Of a DNA stretch of 34,055 bases, positions 7,590-15,280 are shown piece by piece (within the stretch, counting starts at the first letter, position 1; each line of letters opens with the position of its first letter). This DNA is from Eubacteriales bacterium (GTDB taxonomy: Bacteria > Bacillota > Clostridia > Lachnospirales > Lachnospiraceae). Where the stretch lies: contig JAUNPT010000003.1 of the NCBI GenBank assembly GCA_030536565.1, positions 1-34,055 on the forward strand, read 5' to 3'. The notes under the pieces are model-generated. The model did no database searches and was not told the origin of the DNA. It saw nothing but the letters and a program-made list of their open reading frames with translations. Position numbers and translations under genes: made by a program.

Positions 7590-9951
7590 ACAGCACATCT
7601 ATATACTTTATCTTAAGCTTCTTTGCTCCGCTTACCCTTAAGTAAACCAAAAGCTCCATCTGTTTAAGTGCCTTTGTAATTTCTTCAAACTCATAATCCT
7701 CAAGCACTGTTCCCTGTGAAAACCTGATTCTTAAAAGCAGCTCCATCACTCTGGAAATACCGCATTTTCTAAGCTGTTCATCTCTTGTCTCAAGCATATT
7801 AACATATTCCTCATAATCCATTCCCTCTGGTTTATTGTAGCCCAGTACTTTCAGCATTCTAATAAAATAATCATACAGACTGGCAGCCTGTTCGTATATA
7901 CGTTCTTCATCTTTTTCTTTCAGGAGTTTCTCTCTTGCCTTCTTTTTATGATGCATTCTAAGCAGTAACATAAGCCAAACAAATATCAACAGTAACAATA
8001 TTCCTGCTATTATAATTAATACTTTATATATTTTTTTTGGTGTTACTTCTTGTCCGGCGTCCCCCATATCGTCCAAAACAGTAATGTCCTCAGTTTCTGC
8101 AGTATATGTTTCTTCTTCAGTATCATTTGCTGTCTCTTTTGTTGTCTCCTCTGCTGTCTGGCTTTCTTCCTGTCTTGGAACCGTCGTACCCTGTTCTTTG
8201 TCATCTCCGGACAGCCCGGCTTCAGCCATATAATCGCTTCTGGAATTTCCTGGTGTCGCCTCAATCGGAATCCAGCCATATCCGTCCATATACACTTCAA
8301 CCCATGCATGTGCATTGCGGTCTGTAAGTTCAATAGTATATGCCGCTTCGCTGACATTTTCTCTGGTTCCATCAGTAGTATAACGCTCCATCTCAAGATT
8401 GGATACTGTTCCACTAATGACTTTATCATTAGTCAGCACATATCCCTCACAGTATCTCGCAGGAATCCCTGCATACCTGAACATCATGGCTGCTGCTGTT
8501 GCAAAATAAGTGCAATACCCTTTTTTACTGTCCTTTAAAAAATACTCCAGAAAATCCCTGCCATCTGGGACCCTGCCTGGTGTTACAGTATATGTATAAT
8601 TTTCCTGAAGAAATTTTTTGACAAATTCTATGTACTCTCTTTTTTTATCATAAGTGTTAACTTCAACTTCGCCGATAATCTCTTTCATAAGAGCCCTTAC
8701 TGAATCAGGCATCATGTCTTCCCCATAATCTCTCTGAACAGTCTCTCTGTAAATACCCTCCTTAGCAGAAAATTGAATCGTCCCAAGCAGGGTATCCGGC
8801 TTCCTCTCATAACTTGTCTTTATTACTGTCCTTCGGTCTGCAAGTAATTTAAATTTTGAATATTCGCCATTCCCTACACTAAACCCATTATATGTCTTTT
8901 TTTCCCCGTTTGGATTTTCCTGCAATATATAAGAAAAATACTTATTATTCCTGTAATATTCATCACCAGTTTCACCTGTAAGAAACCTCTGCAGCTCCTC
9001 GCTTGCGTCCATCATATTGAATACATATTCCGTTATCCTATCCTGCCCCACATTACTTGCACTCCACTGGTCTGATTTGTATTCTGCCCCTGTAAATGTT
9101 TTAAAATACTGGTTTCTTCCAGTCTCTATTGTAGTCACAGTGGCAAGCTTTGCGTCACTGAACTTAACCTCATGGATTTTTCCCAGCTGCCCGTAATTAA
9201 TTCCCCCTGGAGCATCTATGCCAAAAAATGATTCTGATATGGAACTAATCAGATATTCCGCTTTATTATACAAAGAACTGAATATTTTTTTCCTTTCATA
9301 GCTTTTCTGAGGAACAAATAATACAATCCCCAGATATACTATAATCCCTGCTGCCAGTATTATGTATCCTGAGGTTATTTTACTGCTTTCTCTGCTTCGC
9401 GCAGAGGAAACAAAAATGTATAATGTACAGCATAGAAATGAAACCACGTGTGGTATTACTGAAAATAAAATAAATACTGCTAAAAACGGAATAACTGTTA
9501 TAATTGCAGCCGCCATGCTTCTGAAAAAAACAACCTCAGCTGCAAGTATCATTGCGGCAAGCATAACCAGCAAAAACAAAAGAGAAGCATCAAACTCTGC
9601 TTTTGCCTTTCCCAAAGAATCTCCAATTGCAAGAACAGTCCCGCTTTCACGCCTTACCTCTTCAACAAATCTTTGAATACAGTATATAACACTGCTGCTT
9701 ATGCCTGATATATTAACTAAACCATAAAAAATGATTAATACAAAAACACCTGCTGCGCCCGCCAGCCTGTATCCGCCGCTCATATTTAAAATACTGCACC
9801 ACAGTATTGCACCGATAATACTTAAAAATGCGGCCAGCCATAATGATACTTCTGGTAATATACAGGTTAATGGCACGCTGACTATCCCAAATACGCCAAT
9901 ACATGTCAGTATAATTTCATATATAACTGATGACACTTTCTTCCTATCCAT
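7588..9951 (-). CDS. membrane transglutaminase-like protein
   Basis: A 787-aa protein with several N-terminal membrane segments (roughly residues 10-215), an extracellular part with a transglutaminase-like core, and a further membrane segment near residues 640-665 followed by a cytoplasmic tail. The core shows a papain-like triad: Cys480 in GYCTYFATAAAMM, His548 in NAHAWVEVY and an acidic Glu564 in IPIEATPG. This is the TgpA/YebA type commonly found with MoxR and DUF58 proteins; the substrate is unknown and may be cell-wall or surface protein. A long Thr/Glu-rich linker precedes the last membrane segment. It is the last gene of the sigma-factor operon. Confidence 0.9.
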   Translation of the reverse strand: MDRKKVSSVIYEIILTCIGVFGIVSVPLTCILPEVSLWLAAFLSIIGAILWCSILNMSGGYRLAGAAGVFVLIIFYGLVNISGISSSVIYCIQRFVEEVRRESGTVLAIGDSLGKAKAEFDASLLFLLVMLAAMILAAEVVFFRSMAAAIITVIPFLAVFILFSVIPHVVSFLCCTLYIFVSSARSRESSKITSGYIILAAGIIVYLGIVLFVPQKSYERKKIFSSLYNKAEYLISSISESFFGIDAPGGINYGQLGKIHEVKFSDAKLATVTTIETGRNQYFKTFTGAEYKSDQWSASNVGQDRITEYVFNMMDASEELQRFLTGETGDEYYRNNKYFSYILQENPNGEKKTYNGFSVGNGEYSKFKLLADRRTVIKTSYERKPDTLLGTIQFSAKEGIYRETVQRDYGEDMMPDSVRALMKEIIGEVEVNTYDKKREYIEFVKKFLQENYTYTVTPGRVPDGRDFLEYFLKDSKKGYCTYFATAAAMMFRYAGIPARYCEGYVLTNDKVISGTVSNLEMERYTTDGTRENVSEAAYTIELTDRNAHAWVEVYMDGYGWIPIEATPGNSRSDYMAEAGLSGDDKEQGTTVPRQEESQTAEETTKETANDTEEETYTAETEDITVLDDMGDAGQEVTPKKIYKVLIIIAGILLLLIFVWLMLLLRMHHKKKAREKLLKEKDEERIYEQAASLYDYFIRMLKVLGYNKPEGMDYEEYVNMLETRDEQLRKCGISRVMELLLRIRFSQGTVLEDYEFEEITKALKQMELLVYLRVSGAKKLKIKYIDVL

Positions 9952-10004
9952 CTAAACCCTCTATTCCATAAGCTTATCCGTAAATCATTTATAATACTTC
10001 TTTT

Positions 10005-11096
10005 CTAGTACTGATACAGCGCTTCTATTATCTGCTCAAGGTTATCCTCTGACACATTAATAATCTGATAATCCCTGCTGTCATATTCCCCAGTGGTAAT
10101 CAGGTATGGTTTATCTGGCATCCTTATTCCACTTTCTTCAAATGCAGCCGCCATTTTCCATAACACATTAATACTGCACTTCTGGCTCATTAGATATATC
10201 ATTGCCCGCTCTAGCTCTGCATCAGTACTAAACATATGTTCAACAAGCTTATCTGCCTTAAAATCCCATATAATAAAGCTTGCCTTTACATCATTCCTTA
10301 CATAATAATGGCCCACTGAATATGCCATTTGGTATATTTTATCAAGCTGATACCTGAATCCTTCGGTATCCTGGTAAGTTAAATCCACCAGAATCCGTAT
10401 ACATATATCATCAATATCTCCGAATTTCTTAACAATCAATTCTTCATTCTTAACACTTAACTTCCAATGAACCTTATTCATGCTGTCACCATCTTTATAT
10501 TCACAGAAATCAATAACCTCATCACTGTCTCCGCTAAGCATCTGCCATTGGTCATTATTAAAGTCAATGCCTTCCATATGCTCGTAATTATCTCTTTCAC
10601 TGGCTGGCAGCAGCTTAGGAAAAACCGGAATCCACAGACTGCCCTTAAACTGTCTTACATTACTAAAAATATGCAGATAATCCTGCATAACAGCTTTGTC
10701 TGCCTGCACTGTTATTATTCCGCTGTGTGCAGTATTCATTGTAACCTTTTGTGTATATACATCAAAAAATGTATTTATATTAACTCTCTTGTTTTCTTTT
10801 TTTTCATCATTAGAACAGCTTATAATAAAATAAACACTGCTGTCGGCAAGAGGCACTGGAAAATTATTCTGAAGTTTTACCAAAAGCTGCAGCTTCTTCC
10901 CCTGAACGGATTTTGTATCCGGCACACAAAAATACAGTGCCAGCCCAAGCCTTGACAACAAAAACATACATAAACTCAGGAATGGAATCAGAATAACCAT
11001 CAGTAACAATACGTAAAATTGGTAATTTACATAAAACACATTTAAAATGAACACACCAAGAAGTCCTATTGCATATATTATCTTCCGTCTTTTCAT
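10005..11096 (-). CDS. DUF58 domain protein
   Basis: A 363-aa protein with two N-terminal membrane segments (about residues 7-55) and a C-terminal DUF58 domain, a degenerate von Willebrand A-like fold. The family signature EYKDGDSMNKVHWKLS is clear, and ILVDLT marks the vWA-like strand. DUF58 proteins occur with MoxR ATPases and transglutaminase-like proteins and are thought to be chaperone or assembly partners at the membrane; this is inference from context. The ATG overlaps the moxR stop codon by 4 nt (ATGA), showing translational coupling. Confidence 0.92.
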   Translation of the reverse strand: MKRRKIIYAIGLLGVFILNVFYVNYQFYVLLLMVILIPFLSLCMFLLSRLGLALYFCVPDTKSVQGKKLQLLVKLQNNFPVPLADSSVYFIISCSNDEKKENKRVNINTFFDVYTQKVTMNTAHSGIITVQADKAVMQDYLHIFSNVRQFKGSLWIPVFPKLLPASERDNYEHMEGIDFNNDQWQMLSGDSDEVIDFCEYKDGDSMNKVHWKLSVKNEELIVKKFGDIDDICIRILVDLTYQDTEGFRYQLDKIYQMAYSVGHYYVRNDVKASFIIWDFKADKLVEHMFSTDAELERAMIYLMSQKCSINVLWKMAAAFEESGIRMPDKPYLITTGEYDSRDYQIINVSEDNLEQIIEALYQY

Positions 11097-12064
11097 ACAG
11101 CCTTTTCCTTCTTAGCTATCTGTGGCACAGGCACCTTTCTTACAATTCCTGCAATAACCTTTTCCTCTGAAAGGCTGCTCTTTCTCAGGCTATGGTCAAA
11201 AACCATTCTATGTGCAATTGTATCCTTTAACACATACTGAATATCCGCAGGAAGAACATAGCTGTTTCCCCTTAAGAAAGCTTCTGCCTTAGCCATAGCA
11301 ATAACGGCAATGCTTCCCCTTGGACTGATTCCCTGCAGAATATCCTCTGATTCTCTGGTTGCTTTAGCAATTCTTGCCACATACTCGAATATACTGTCAT
11401 CTACATACACATCTGATACAGTCCGCCTCATCTTTTCAAGCTCACCTGGCATCAAAACCTTCTTTGATAAAATCCTCTTATTATTATTTAACTGTTTTCC
11501 TCTTAATATAGCAATCTCATCTTCAATAGTCGGATAGCCTAATGAAAGACACACCATAAATCTGTCCATCTGAGATTCCGGAAGCCTCTGTGTTCCAACT
11601 GAACCAAAAGGGTTCTGCGTTGCCATGACAATAAAAGGATCTGGAAGCTCATAGGTAGCGCCGTCAACTGTGACACACCTCTCCTCCATAACCTGTAAAA
11701 GAGCAGACTGTGTCTTTGGCGAAGTTCTATTAATCTCATCCGCCAGCATAATATTACACATCACTGCTCCTGGTTTATATTCAAATTTATTAGTCATTTT
11801 ATTGTACATATTAAAGCCAGTTACATCTGATGGCATAACATCTGGTGTAAACTGTACCCTGTTGCAGTTAAGCCCCAATGCGTTGGCAAAGGACAGCGCC
11901 ATCGTCGTTTTCCCGACTCCCGGTATGTCCTCCACCAGCACATGTCCATTAGCAAGTATTGCCATTAATATCTTTAAAACAATTTCATCTTTGCCAACTA
12001 CCGTTTTACACACTTCCTGAAAAACCAGCTTTGCCTTCTGCATACTATTATCTTCGATATCCAT
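11093..12064 (-). CDS. MoxR-type AAA+ ATPase
   Basis: A 323-aa MoxR-family AAA+ ATPase. Walker A is IPGVGKTT, Walker B is MLADEINRTSPKTQSALLQVMEE, followed by the sensor segment FIVMATQNPFG and the arginine-containing LPESQMDRFM. MoxR proteins act as metal-insertion or complex-assembly chaperones for vWA-type partners, here probably the overlapping DUF58 gene. I chose ATG 12064 because a G-rich SD (AGGGGGG) lies 4 nt upstream; the frame is open to a TTG at 12103, which lacks a good ribosome site. Confidence 0.92.
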   Translation of the reverse strand: MDIEDNSMQKAKLVFQEVCKTVVGKDEIVLKILMAILANGHVLVEDIPGVGKTTMALSFANALGLNCNRVQFTPDVMPSDVTGFNMYNKMTNKFEYKPGAVMCNIMLADEINRTSPKTQSALLQVMEERCVTVDGATYELPDPFIVMATQNPFGSVGTQRLPESQMDRFMVCLSLGYPTIEDEIAILRGKQLNNNKRILSKKVLMPGELEKMRRTVSDVYVDDSIFEYVARIAKATRESEDILQGISPRGSIAVIAMAKAEAFLRGNSYVLPADIQYVLKDTIAHRMVFDHSLRKSSLSEEKVIAGIVRKVPVPQIAKKEKAV

Positions 12065-12162
12065 AGTTCCCCCCTGCCCAAATCCGTACTCCGGGCTTTG
12101 CAAGTAATTTTTTTACAGCTATTTCTGATACAAAATGCTATAACCTTATTATAGTATATATT

Positions 12163-13143
12163 TTATCGATAGTCATCAACTAAATATGTTAAAGCAGACT
12201 TTGGAATGCTGAATATCTCAAAGTTTTCTGACCTTACCCCCTCATTCACTACCTTAAAATAGTCATTTACAATTACATTCATATAATCACCCTCAAGATA
12301 CCACTGGCCATCTTCTACAGCTTCTTTGACAAAGCCTTCCATCTCACTATCCATAGATGCGTTACTGACATTTCCTATCTCTTTTTCCAGCAGCTGCTTA
12401 AGCTGCTCTTTTCCTGCATTTACGTCCTTAAATATTATATCAAATTTAAGCACTTGATTTGTAGATGCATCAATATTATAAGCACTCTGTCTGTTATATA
12501 CTCTTGGATTTTCTATACTATTCAGCTCAATCTGTGTACTGCCTTTAACTGCCAGAATCTTATCATCAACCAAATTGGCATCTTTAACCTGCTGACTATA
12601 GTTAATTAATACTCCCGATTCTGCATTGTCATAATACTGCCCATATAATTCATCAGCCATATTACTAATATTAAATACCGATTTGTCAGAAAACACCTGT
12701 GAGATACCCTTATATTTTATATCTGCAAAAGTATAAAATACAATTCCTGTACAATACTGGCCATTCAGACTTTTTAATTCTGACGCCTGCCTGTCATAAG
12801 TTACGCTGATATCTGAATTGCGGAATTTTTCTTCTGCCTCCTTAACTATAGTAGTATCTTCTGAAACTGCATTAAGCGGCTGCAGTCCAGACTGCTGTAC
12901 TGGTCTGTAATTGCCCACTGCTACTGCCAGCAGTATTGCTGCTGCCACCGCCAGTACACCGGACACTGCCTTAAATCCCATAACTGCTTTCTTTTCCTTA
13001 ACAGGCTCGCACTTTACGAAATTACCGTCCAAACCAAGTTCAAGATTATCATTGGATTTATTTTCAAAAATCCCGCTTCTGTCTAAAATCTGTGTAATCT
13101 GCTGATTTATAACACTCTGTTCTGGATATTTTATTCTACTCAA
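12163..13143 (-). CDS. membrane anti-sigma factor, RsiV-like
   Basis: A 326-aa protein with about 54 cytoplasmic residues, one membrane segment (residues 55-77) and a large extracellular domain. The extracellular part resembles DUF4163/DUF3298 as found in RsiV: a segment like YNIDASTNQVLKFDIIF and a late YFKVVNEGV...FSIPKSAL segment. RsiV of Bacillus inhibits the ECF factor SigV and binds lysozyme. It begins with TTG at 13143, overlapping the sigma-factor stop by 8 nt with GGAG upstream, so the two are translationally coupled. The anti-sigma role is inferred from topology and position; the family match is from memory of the pattern. Confidence 0.75.
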   Translation of the reverse strand: MSRIKYPEQSVINQQITQILDRSGIFENKSNDNLELGLDGNFVKCEPVKEKKAVMGFKAVSGVLAVAAAILLAVAVGNYRPVQQSGLQPLNAVSEDTTIVKEAEEKFRNSDISVTYDRQASELKSLNGQYCTGIVFYTFADIKYKGISQVFSDKSVFNISNMADELYGQYYDNAESGVLINYSQQVKDANLVDDKILAVKGSTQIELNSIENPRVYNRQSAYNIDASTNQVLKFDIIFKDVNAGKEQLKQLLEKEIGNVSNASMDSEMEGFVKEAVEDGQWYLEGDYMNVIVNDYFKVVNEGVRSENFEIFSIPKSALTYLVDDYR

Positions 13144-13687
13144 AATCGCTCAACTCCTTTCTCATTCTCTTTATAACGGAGTAATACCGGTTCTTTGCTA
13201 TCATTGACTTAATTCCCAATATTCCTGCTATTTCCTCAAATGTATATCCCTGTTCAGCCTTAAGCATAAATATCTGCTTATCTTCTTCTCTTTCGTATCT
13301 AAGGTGTTCTTTCAGCCTGGCGGCCGCCAGTCTGTTGCACACCTCCATCTCCACATTCTGCCCGTCTTCCCTGTCATAACCATCAATTGTCTGTGTTGCA
13401 GACCGTTCATGAGACTGTCTGCTCCTGCTATAGTCGATTACCTTATTGCCGGCGATTCTGGTTATCCATGTTTTAAAAGCGCTTTTACTTTCATCAAACT
13501 GATAAAGGTTCTTAAGGATGGTGATAAATGTCTCCTGCGTAAGATCCATAGCAAGCTCCTCATCTGTTATCCTTCTGTAGATTTCTTTATAAATATACTT
13601 ATAATACTTGCCAACCAGCATTTCAGCCGCCTCTCTGTCATTACGCTCCAATATGCCATCAATCATTTTCTTATCTGACTCAAACAC
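13136..13687 (-). CDS. ECF RNA polymerase sigma factor
   Basis: A 183-aa sigma-70 family ECF factor. Region 2 includes MDLTQETFITILKNL (about residues 48-62) and FKTWITRIAGNKVIDYSR, the -10 recognition part. Region 4 is a C-terminal helix-turn-helix around GYTFEEIAGILGIK. There is no region 3, as expected for ECF. Start GTG at 13687 has AAGGAGG upstream. It heads an operon with a membrane anti-sigma gene, MoxR, DUF58 and transglutaminase-like genes, so envelope stress is the likely signal. Confidence 0.92.
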   Translation of the reverse strand: MFESDKKMIDGILERNDREAAEMLVGKYYKYIYKEIYRRITDEELAMDLTQETFITILKNLYQFDESKSAFKTWITRIAGNKVIDYSRSRQSHERSATQTIDGYDREDGQNVEMEVCNRLAAARLKEHLRYEREEDKQIFMLKAEQGYTFEEIAGILGIKSMIAKNRYYSVIKRMRKELSDFE

Positions 13688-13710
13688 TTACTCCACCTCC
13701 TTCATAATTA

Positions 13711-13740
13711 CATACGAAGAACTCTTTTAAAAAGTTTTCA
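13711..13740 (-). promoter_or_regulatory. putative ECF-type autoregulatory promoter
   Basis: On the minus strand GAAAAC (within TGAAAAC) is followed 17 bp later by CGTATG, ending about 23 bp before the GTG start of the sigma gene. This resembles the TGAAAC-N16/17-CGT pattern of SigV/SigW/SigX-like ECF promoters. The match is by eye. It suggests that the sigma factor drives its own operon. Confidence 0.5.
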
Positions 13741-13762
13741 ATATTTACATAATAAAAATTAA

Positions 13763-13802
13763 TGTGTCAGGCTGAAAATTGTAAAAATCACCTTCTGACA
13801 CA
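13763..13802. repeat. inverted repeat upstream of the sigma promoter
   Basis: An 8-bp perfect inverted repeat, TGTGTCAG and CTGACACA, with a 24-nt spacer, lies between the ADH terminator and the putative ECF promoter. There is no T-run. It could be a regulator site or simply a second hairpin; nothing decides this. Confidence 0.3.
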
Positions 13803-13816
13803 CTAATCATAATAAC

Positions 13817-13860
13817 AAAAAAAGCCTCACAAAACCATCTATTTGATAATTCTGTGAGAC
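13817..13860 (-). terminator. rho-independent terminator of the alcohol dehydrogenase gene
   Basis: On the minus strand an 8-bp stem (GTCTCACA with TGTGAGGC, one G-U pair, 13853-13860 and 13824-13831) is followed by a run of seven T (13823-13817). It starts 31 bp after the ADH stop codon. Confidence 0.85.
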
Positions 13861-13891
13861 TTTATGTATATCTTTATTTTGTTTTACTGAT

Positions 13892-15103
13892 TTAGAAATC
13901 TACCTCTGTATCATAGTAACAGCACTTAAGAAGCTTTTCCATCTCCTCCTGTGTAGGAATACGTGGATTAGAACCTGTACAGGCATCAAGAATTGCATTG
14001 GCAGCAATGTCAGGAAGCTTCTTTAAAAATTCTTCCTCTGATACGAAACCTGTCTCTGCTGGAAGACCTCCCTCTCCATAATTCTTAATGCAGTGAGGAA
14101 TGTTAAGGTCATCGTTCATCTTACGAAGCATTGCAATAAGTGCATCAATCTTCTCTGCCTCTGTATTTCCGCCAAGCTTTAAGTAATCAGCAATAAATGC
14201 ATATCTCTTAGCGGCAGCAGCATCTTTAGAATTATACTTAATTACCTTAGGAAGGTACATAGCATTAGCAGCTCCATGAATAATATGTCCTCCTTCAAAT
14301 GCAGCACCTGTCTTATGTGCCATTGAATGAACAATACCAAGAAGGGCATTCGAGAATGCCATACCTGCAAGACACTGAGCATCATGCATCGCATCTCTTG
14401 CTTCCATATCTTCGTTATATGACTTAACGAGATTATCCTGAATCATTGTCATTGCATGAAGTGCAAGTGGGTCTGTATAGTTGCAGTTAGCTGTTGAAAC
14501 ATAAGCTTCTACCGCATGTGTCATGGCATCCATACCTGTATGGGCTACTAACTTAACCGGCATTGTATGTGCAAGCTCTGGGTCTACAATAGCCACGTCC
14601 GGTGTGATTTCAAAGTCTGCAATTGGGTACTTAATTCCCTTTGCATAATCTGTAATAATTGAAAATGCCGTAACCTCCGTAGCTGTTCCTGATGTTGATG
14701 AAACTGCACAGAAATGAGCCTTAGTACGAAGCTTTGGTAAACCAAATACCTTACACATATCCTCAAATGTTGTATCAGGGTACTCATACTTAATCCACAT
14801 AGCCTTAGCCGCATCAATTGGTGAACCACCGCCAATAGCAACAATCCAGTCAGGCTCAAACTCCTGCATAACAGCAGCGCCCTTCATAACAGTCTCTACT
14901 GAAGGGTCTGATTCAATACCTTCAAAAAGCTTAACCTCCATTCCAGCTTCTTTCAAATAATCTTCTGCTCTCTGTAAGAATCCATTACGCTTCATTGAGC
15001 CGCCACCTACGCAGATGATAGCTTTCTTACCCTGTAATGTCTTCAAAGCCTCAAGTGAACCTTTTCCGTGATACAAGTCTCTTGGTAAAGTAAAACGCAT
15101 CAT
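13892..15103 (-). CDS. iron-containing alcohol dehydrogenase
   Basis: A 403-aa group III (Fe-dependent) alcohol dehydrogenase that reduces aldehydes to alcohols with NAD(P)H in fermentation. The nucleotide motif GGGSPID is at 91-97. Metal ligands are Asp192 and His196 in DAMTH and two histidines in the VHSMAHK and IIHGAAN segments. The exact alcohol (ethanol, butanol or other) cannot be read from sequence. GGAGG lies 9 nt before the ATG, and a second ATG follows at once (MMRF), so the start may be one codon later. It is a single-gene unit with its own promoter, Rex-like operator and terminator. Its regular preference for a few codons suggests high expression. Confidence 0.93.
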   Translation of the reverse strand: MMRFTLPRDLYHGKGSLEALKTLQGKKAIICVGGGSMKRNGFLQRAEDYLKEAGMEVKLFEGIESDPSVETVMKGAAVMQEFEPDWIVAIGGGSPIDAAKAMWIKYEYPDTTFEDMCKVFGLPKLRTKAHFCAVSSTSGTATEVTAFSIITDYAKGIKYPIADFEITPDVAIVDPELAHTMPVKLVAHTGMDAMTHAVEAYVSTANCNYTDPLALHAMTMIQDNLVKSYNEDMEARDAMHDAQCLAGMAFSNALLGIVHSMAHKTGAAFEGGHIIHGAANAMYLPKVIKYNSKDAAAAKRYAFIADYLKLGGNTEAEKIDALIAMLRKMNDDLNIPHCIKNYGEGGLPAETGFVSEEEFLKKLPDIAANAILDACTGSNPRIPTQEEMEKLLKCCYYDTEVDF

Positions 15104-15135
15104 AATACTAATCCTCCATTGATAAAATTATTCGA

Positions 15136-15153
15136 TTGTTAAAATCACGACAA
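15136..15153. promoter_or_regulatory. putative Rex operator upstream of the ADH gene
   Basis: The 18-bp site TTGTTAAAATCACGACAA (+ strand) fits the Rex consensus TTGTTAA-N4-TTAACAA with a perfect left half and 4 of 7 in the right half. It lies just downstream of the -10 box, near the expected transcription start, where a bound repressor would block transcription. Rex is the NADH/NAD+ sensor that controls alcohol dehydrogenases in Clostridia. Confidence 0.5.
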
Positions 15154-15164
15154 TCTATGGTTTT

Positions 15165-15193
15165 ATTATAATACTGCTTTTACAATATTGCAA
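15165..15193 (-). promoter_or_regulatory. sigma-A promoter of the ADH gene
   Basis: On the minus strand TTGCAA (15188-15193) and TATAAT (15165-15170) are separated by exactly 17 bp. This gives a leader of roughly 55 nt before the ADH start codon. Confidence 0.75.
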
Positions 15194-15280
15194 GTGAATA
15201 ATCTTTCATTTTCATTAATTTTACGTTAAATAATTAACCTTGTCATCCGGTTTTTATATATAATTGAATAATTTTATTTT

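Noticed and set aside
8050..8538. 162-aa + strand open frame inside the transglutaminase-like gene
   Set aside because: Antisense shadow of a gene with an intact catalytic triad; Cys-rich sequence without recognisable motifs and no ribosome site.
10467..10955. 162-aa + strand open frame inside the DUF58 gene
   Set aside because: Antisense to a conserved gene, no motif and no SD.
12140..12170. TATAAT upstream of moxR as a separate promoter
   Set aside because: No good -35 at proper distance (TTGATG is 20 bp away), so I treat moxR as part of the sigma operon.
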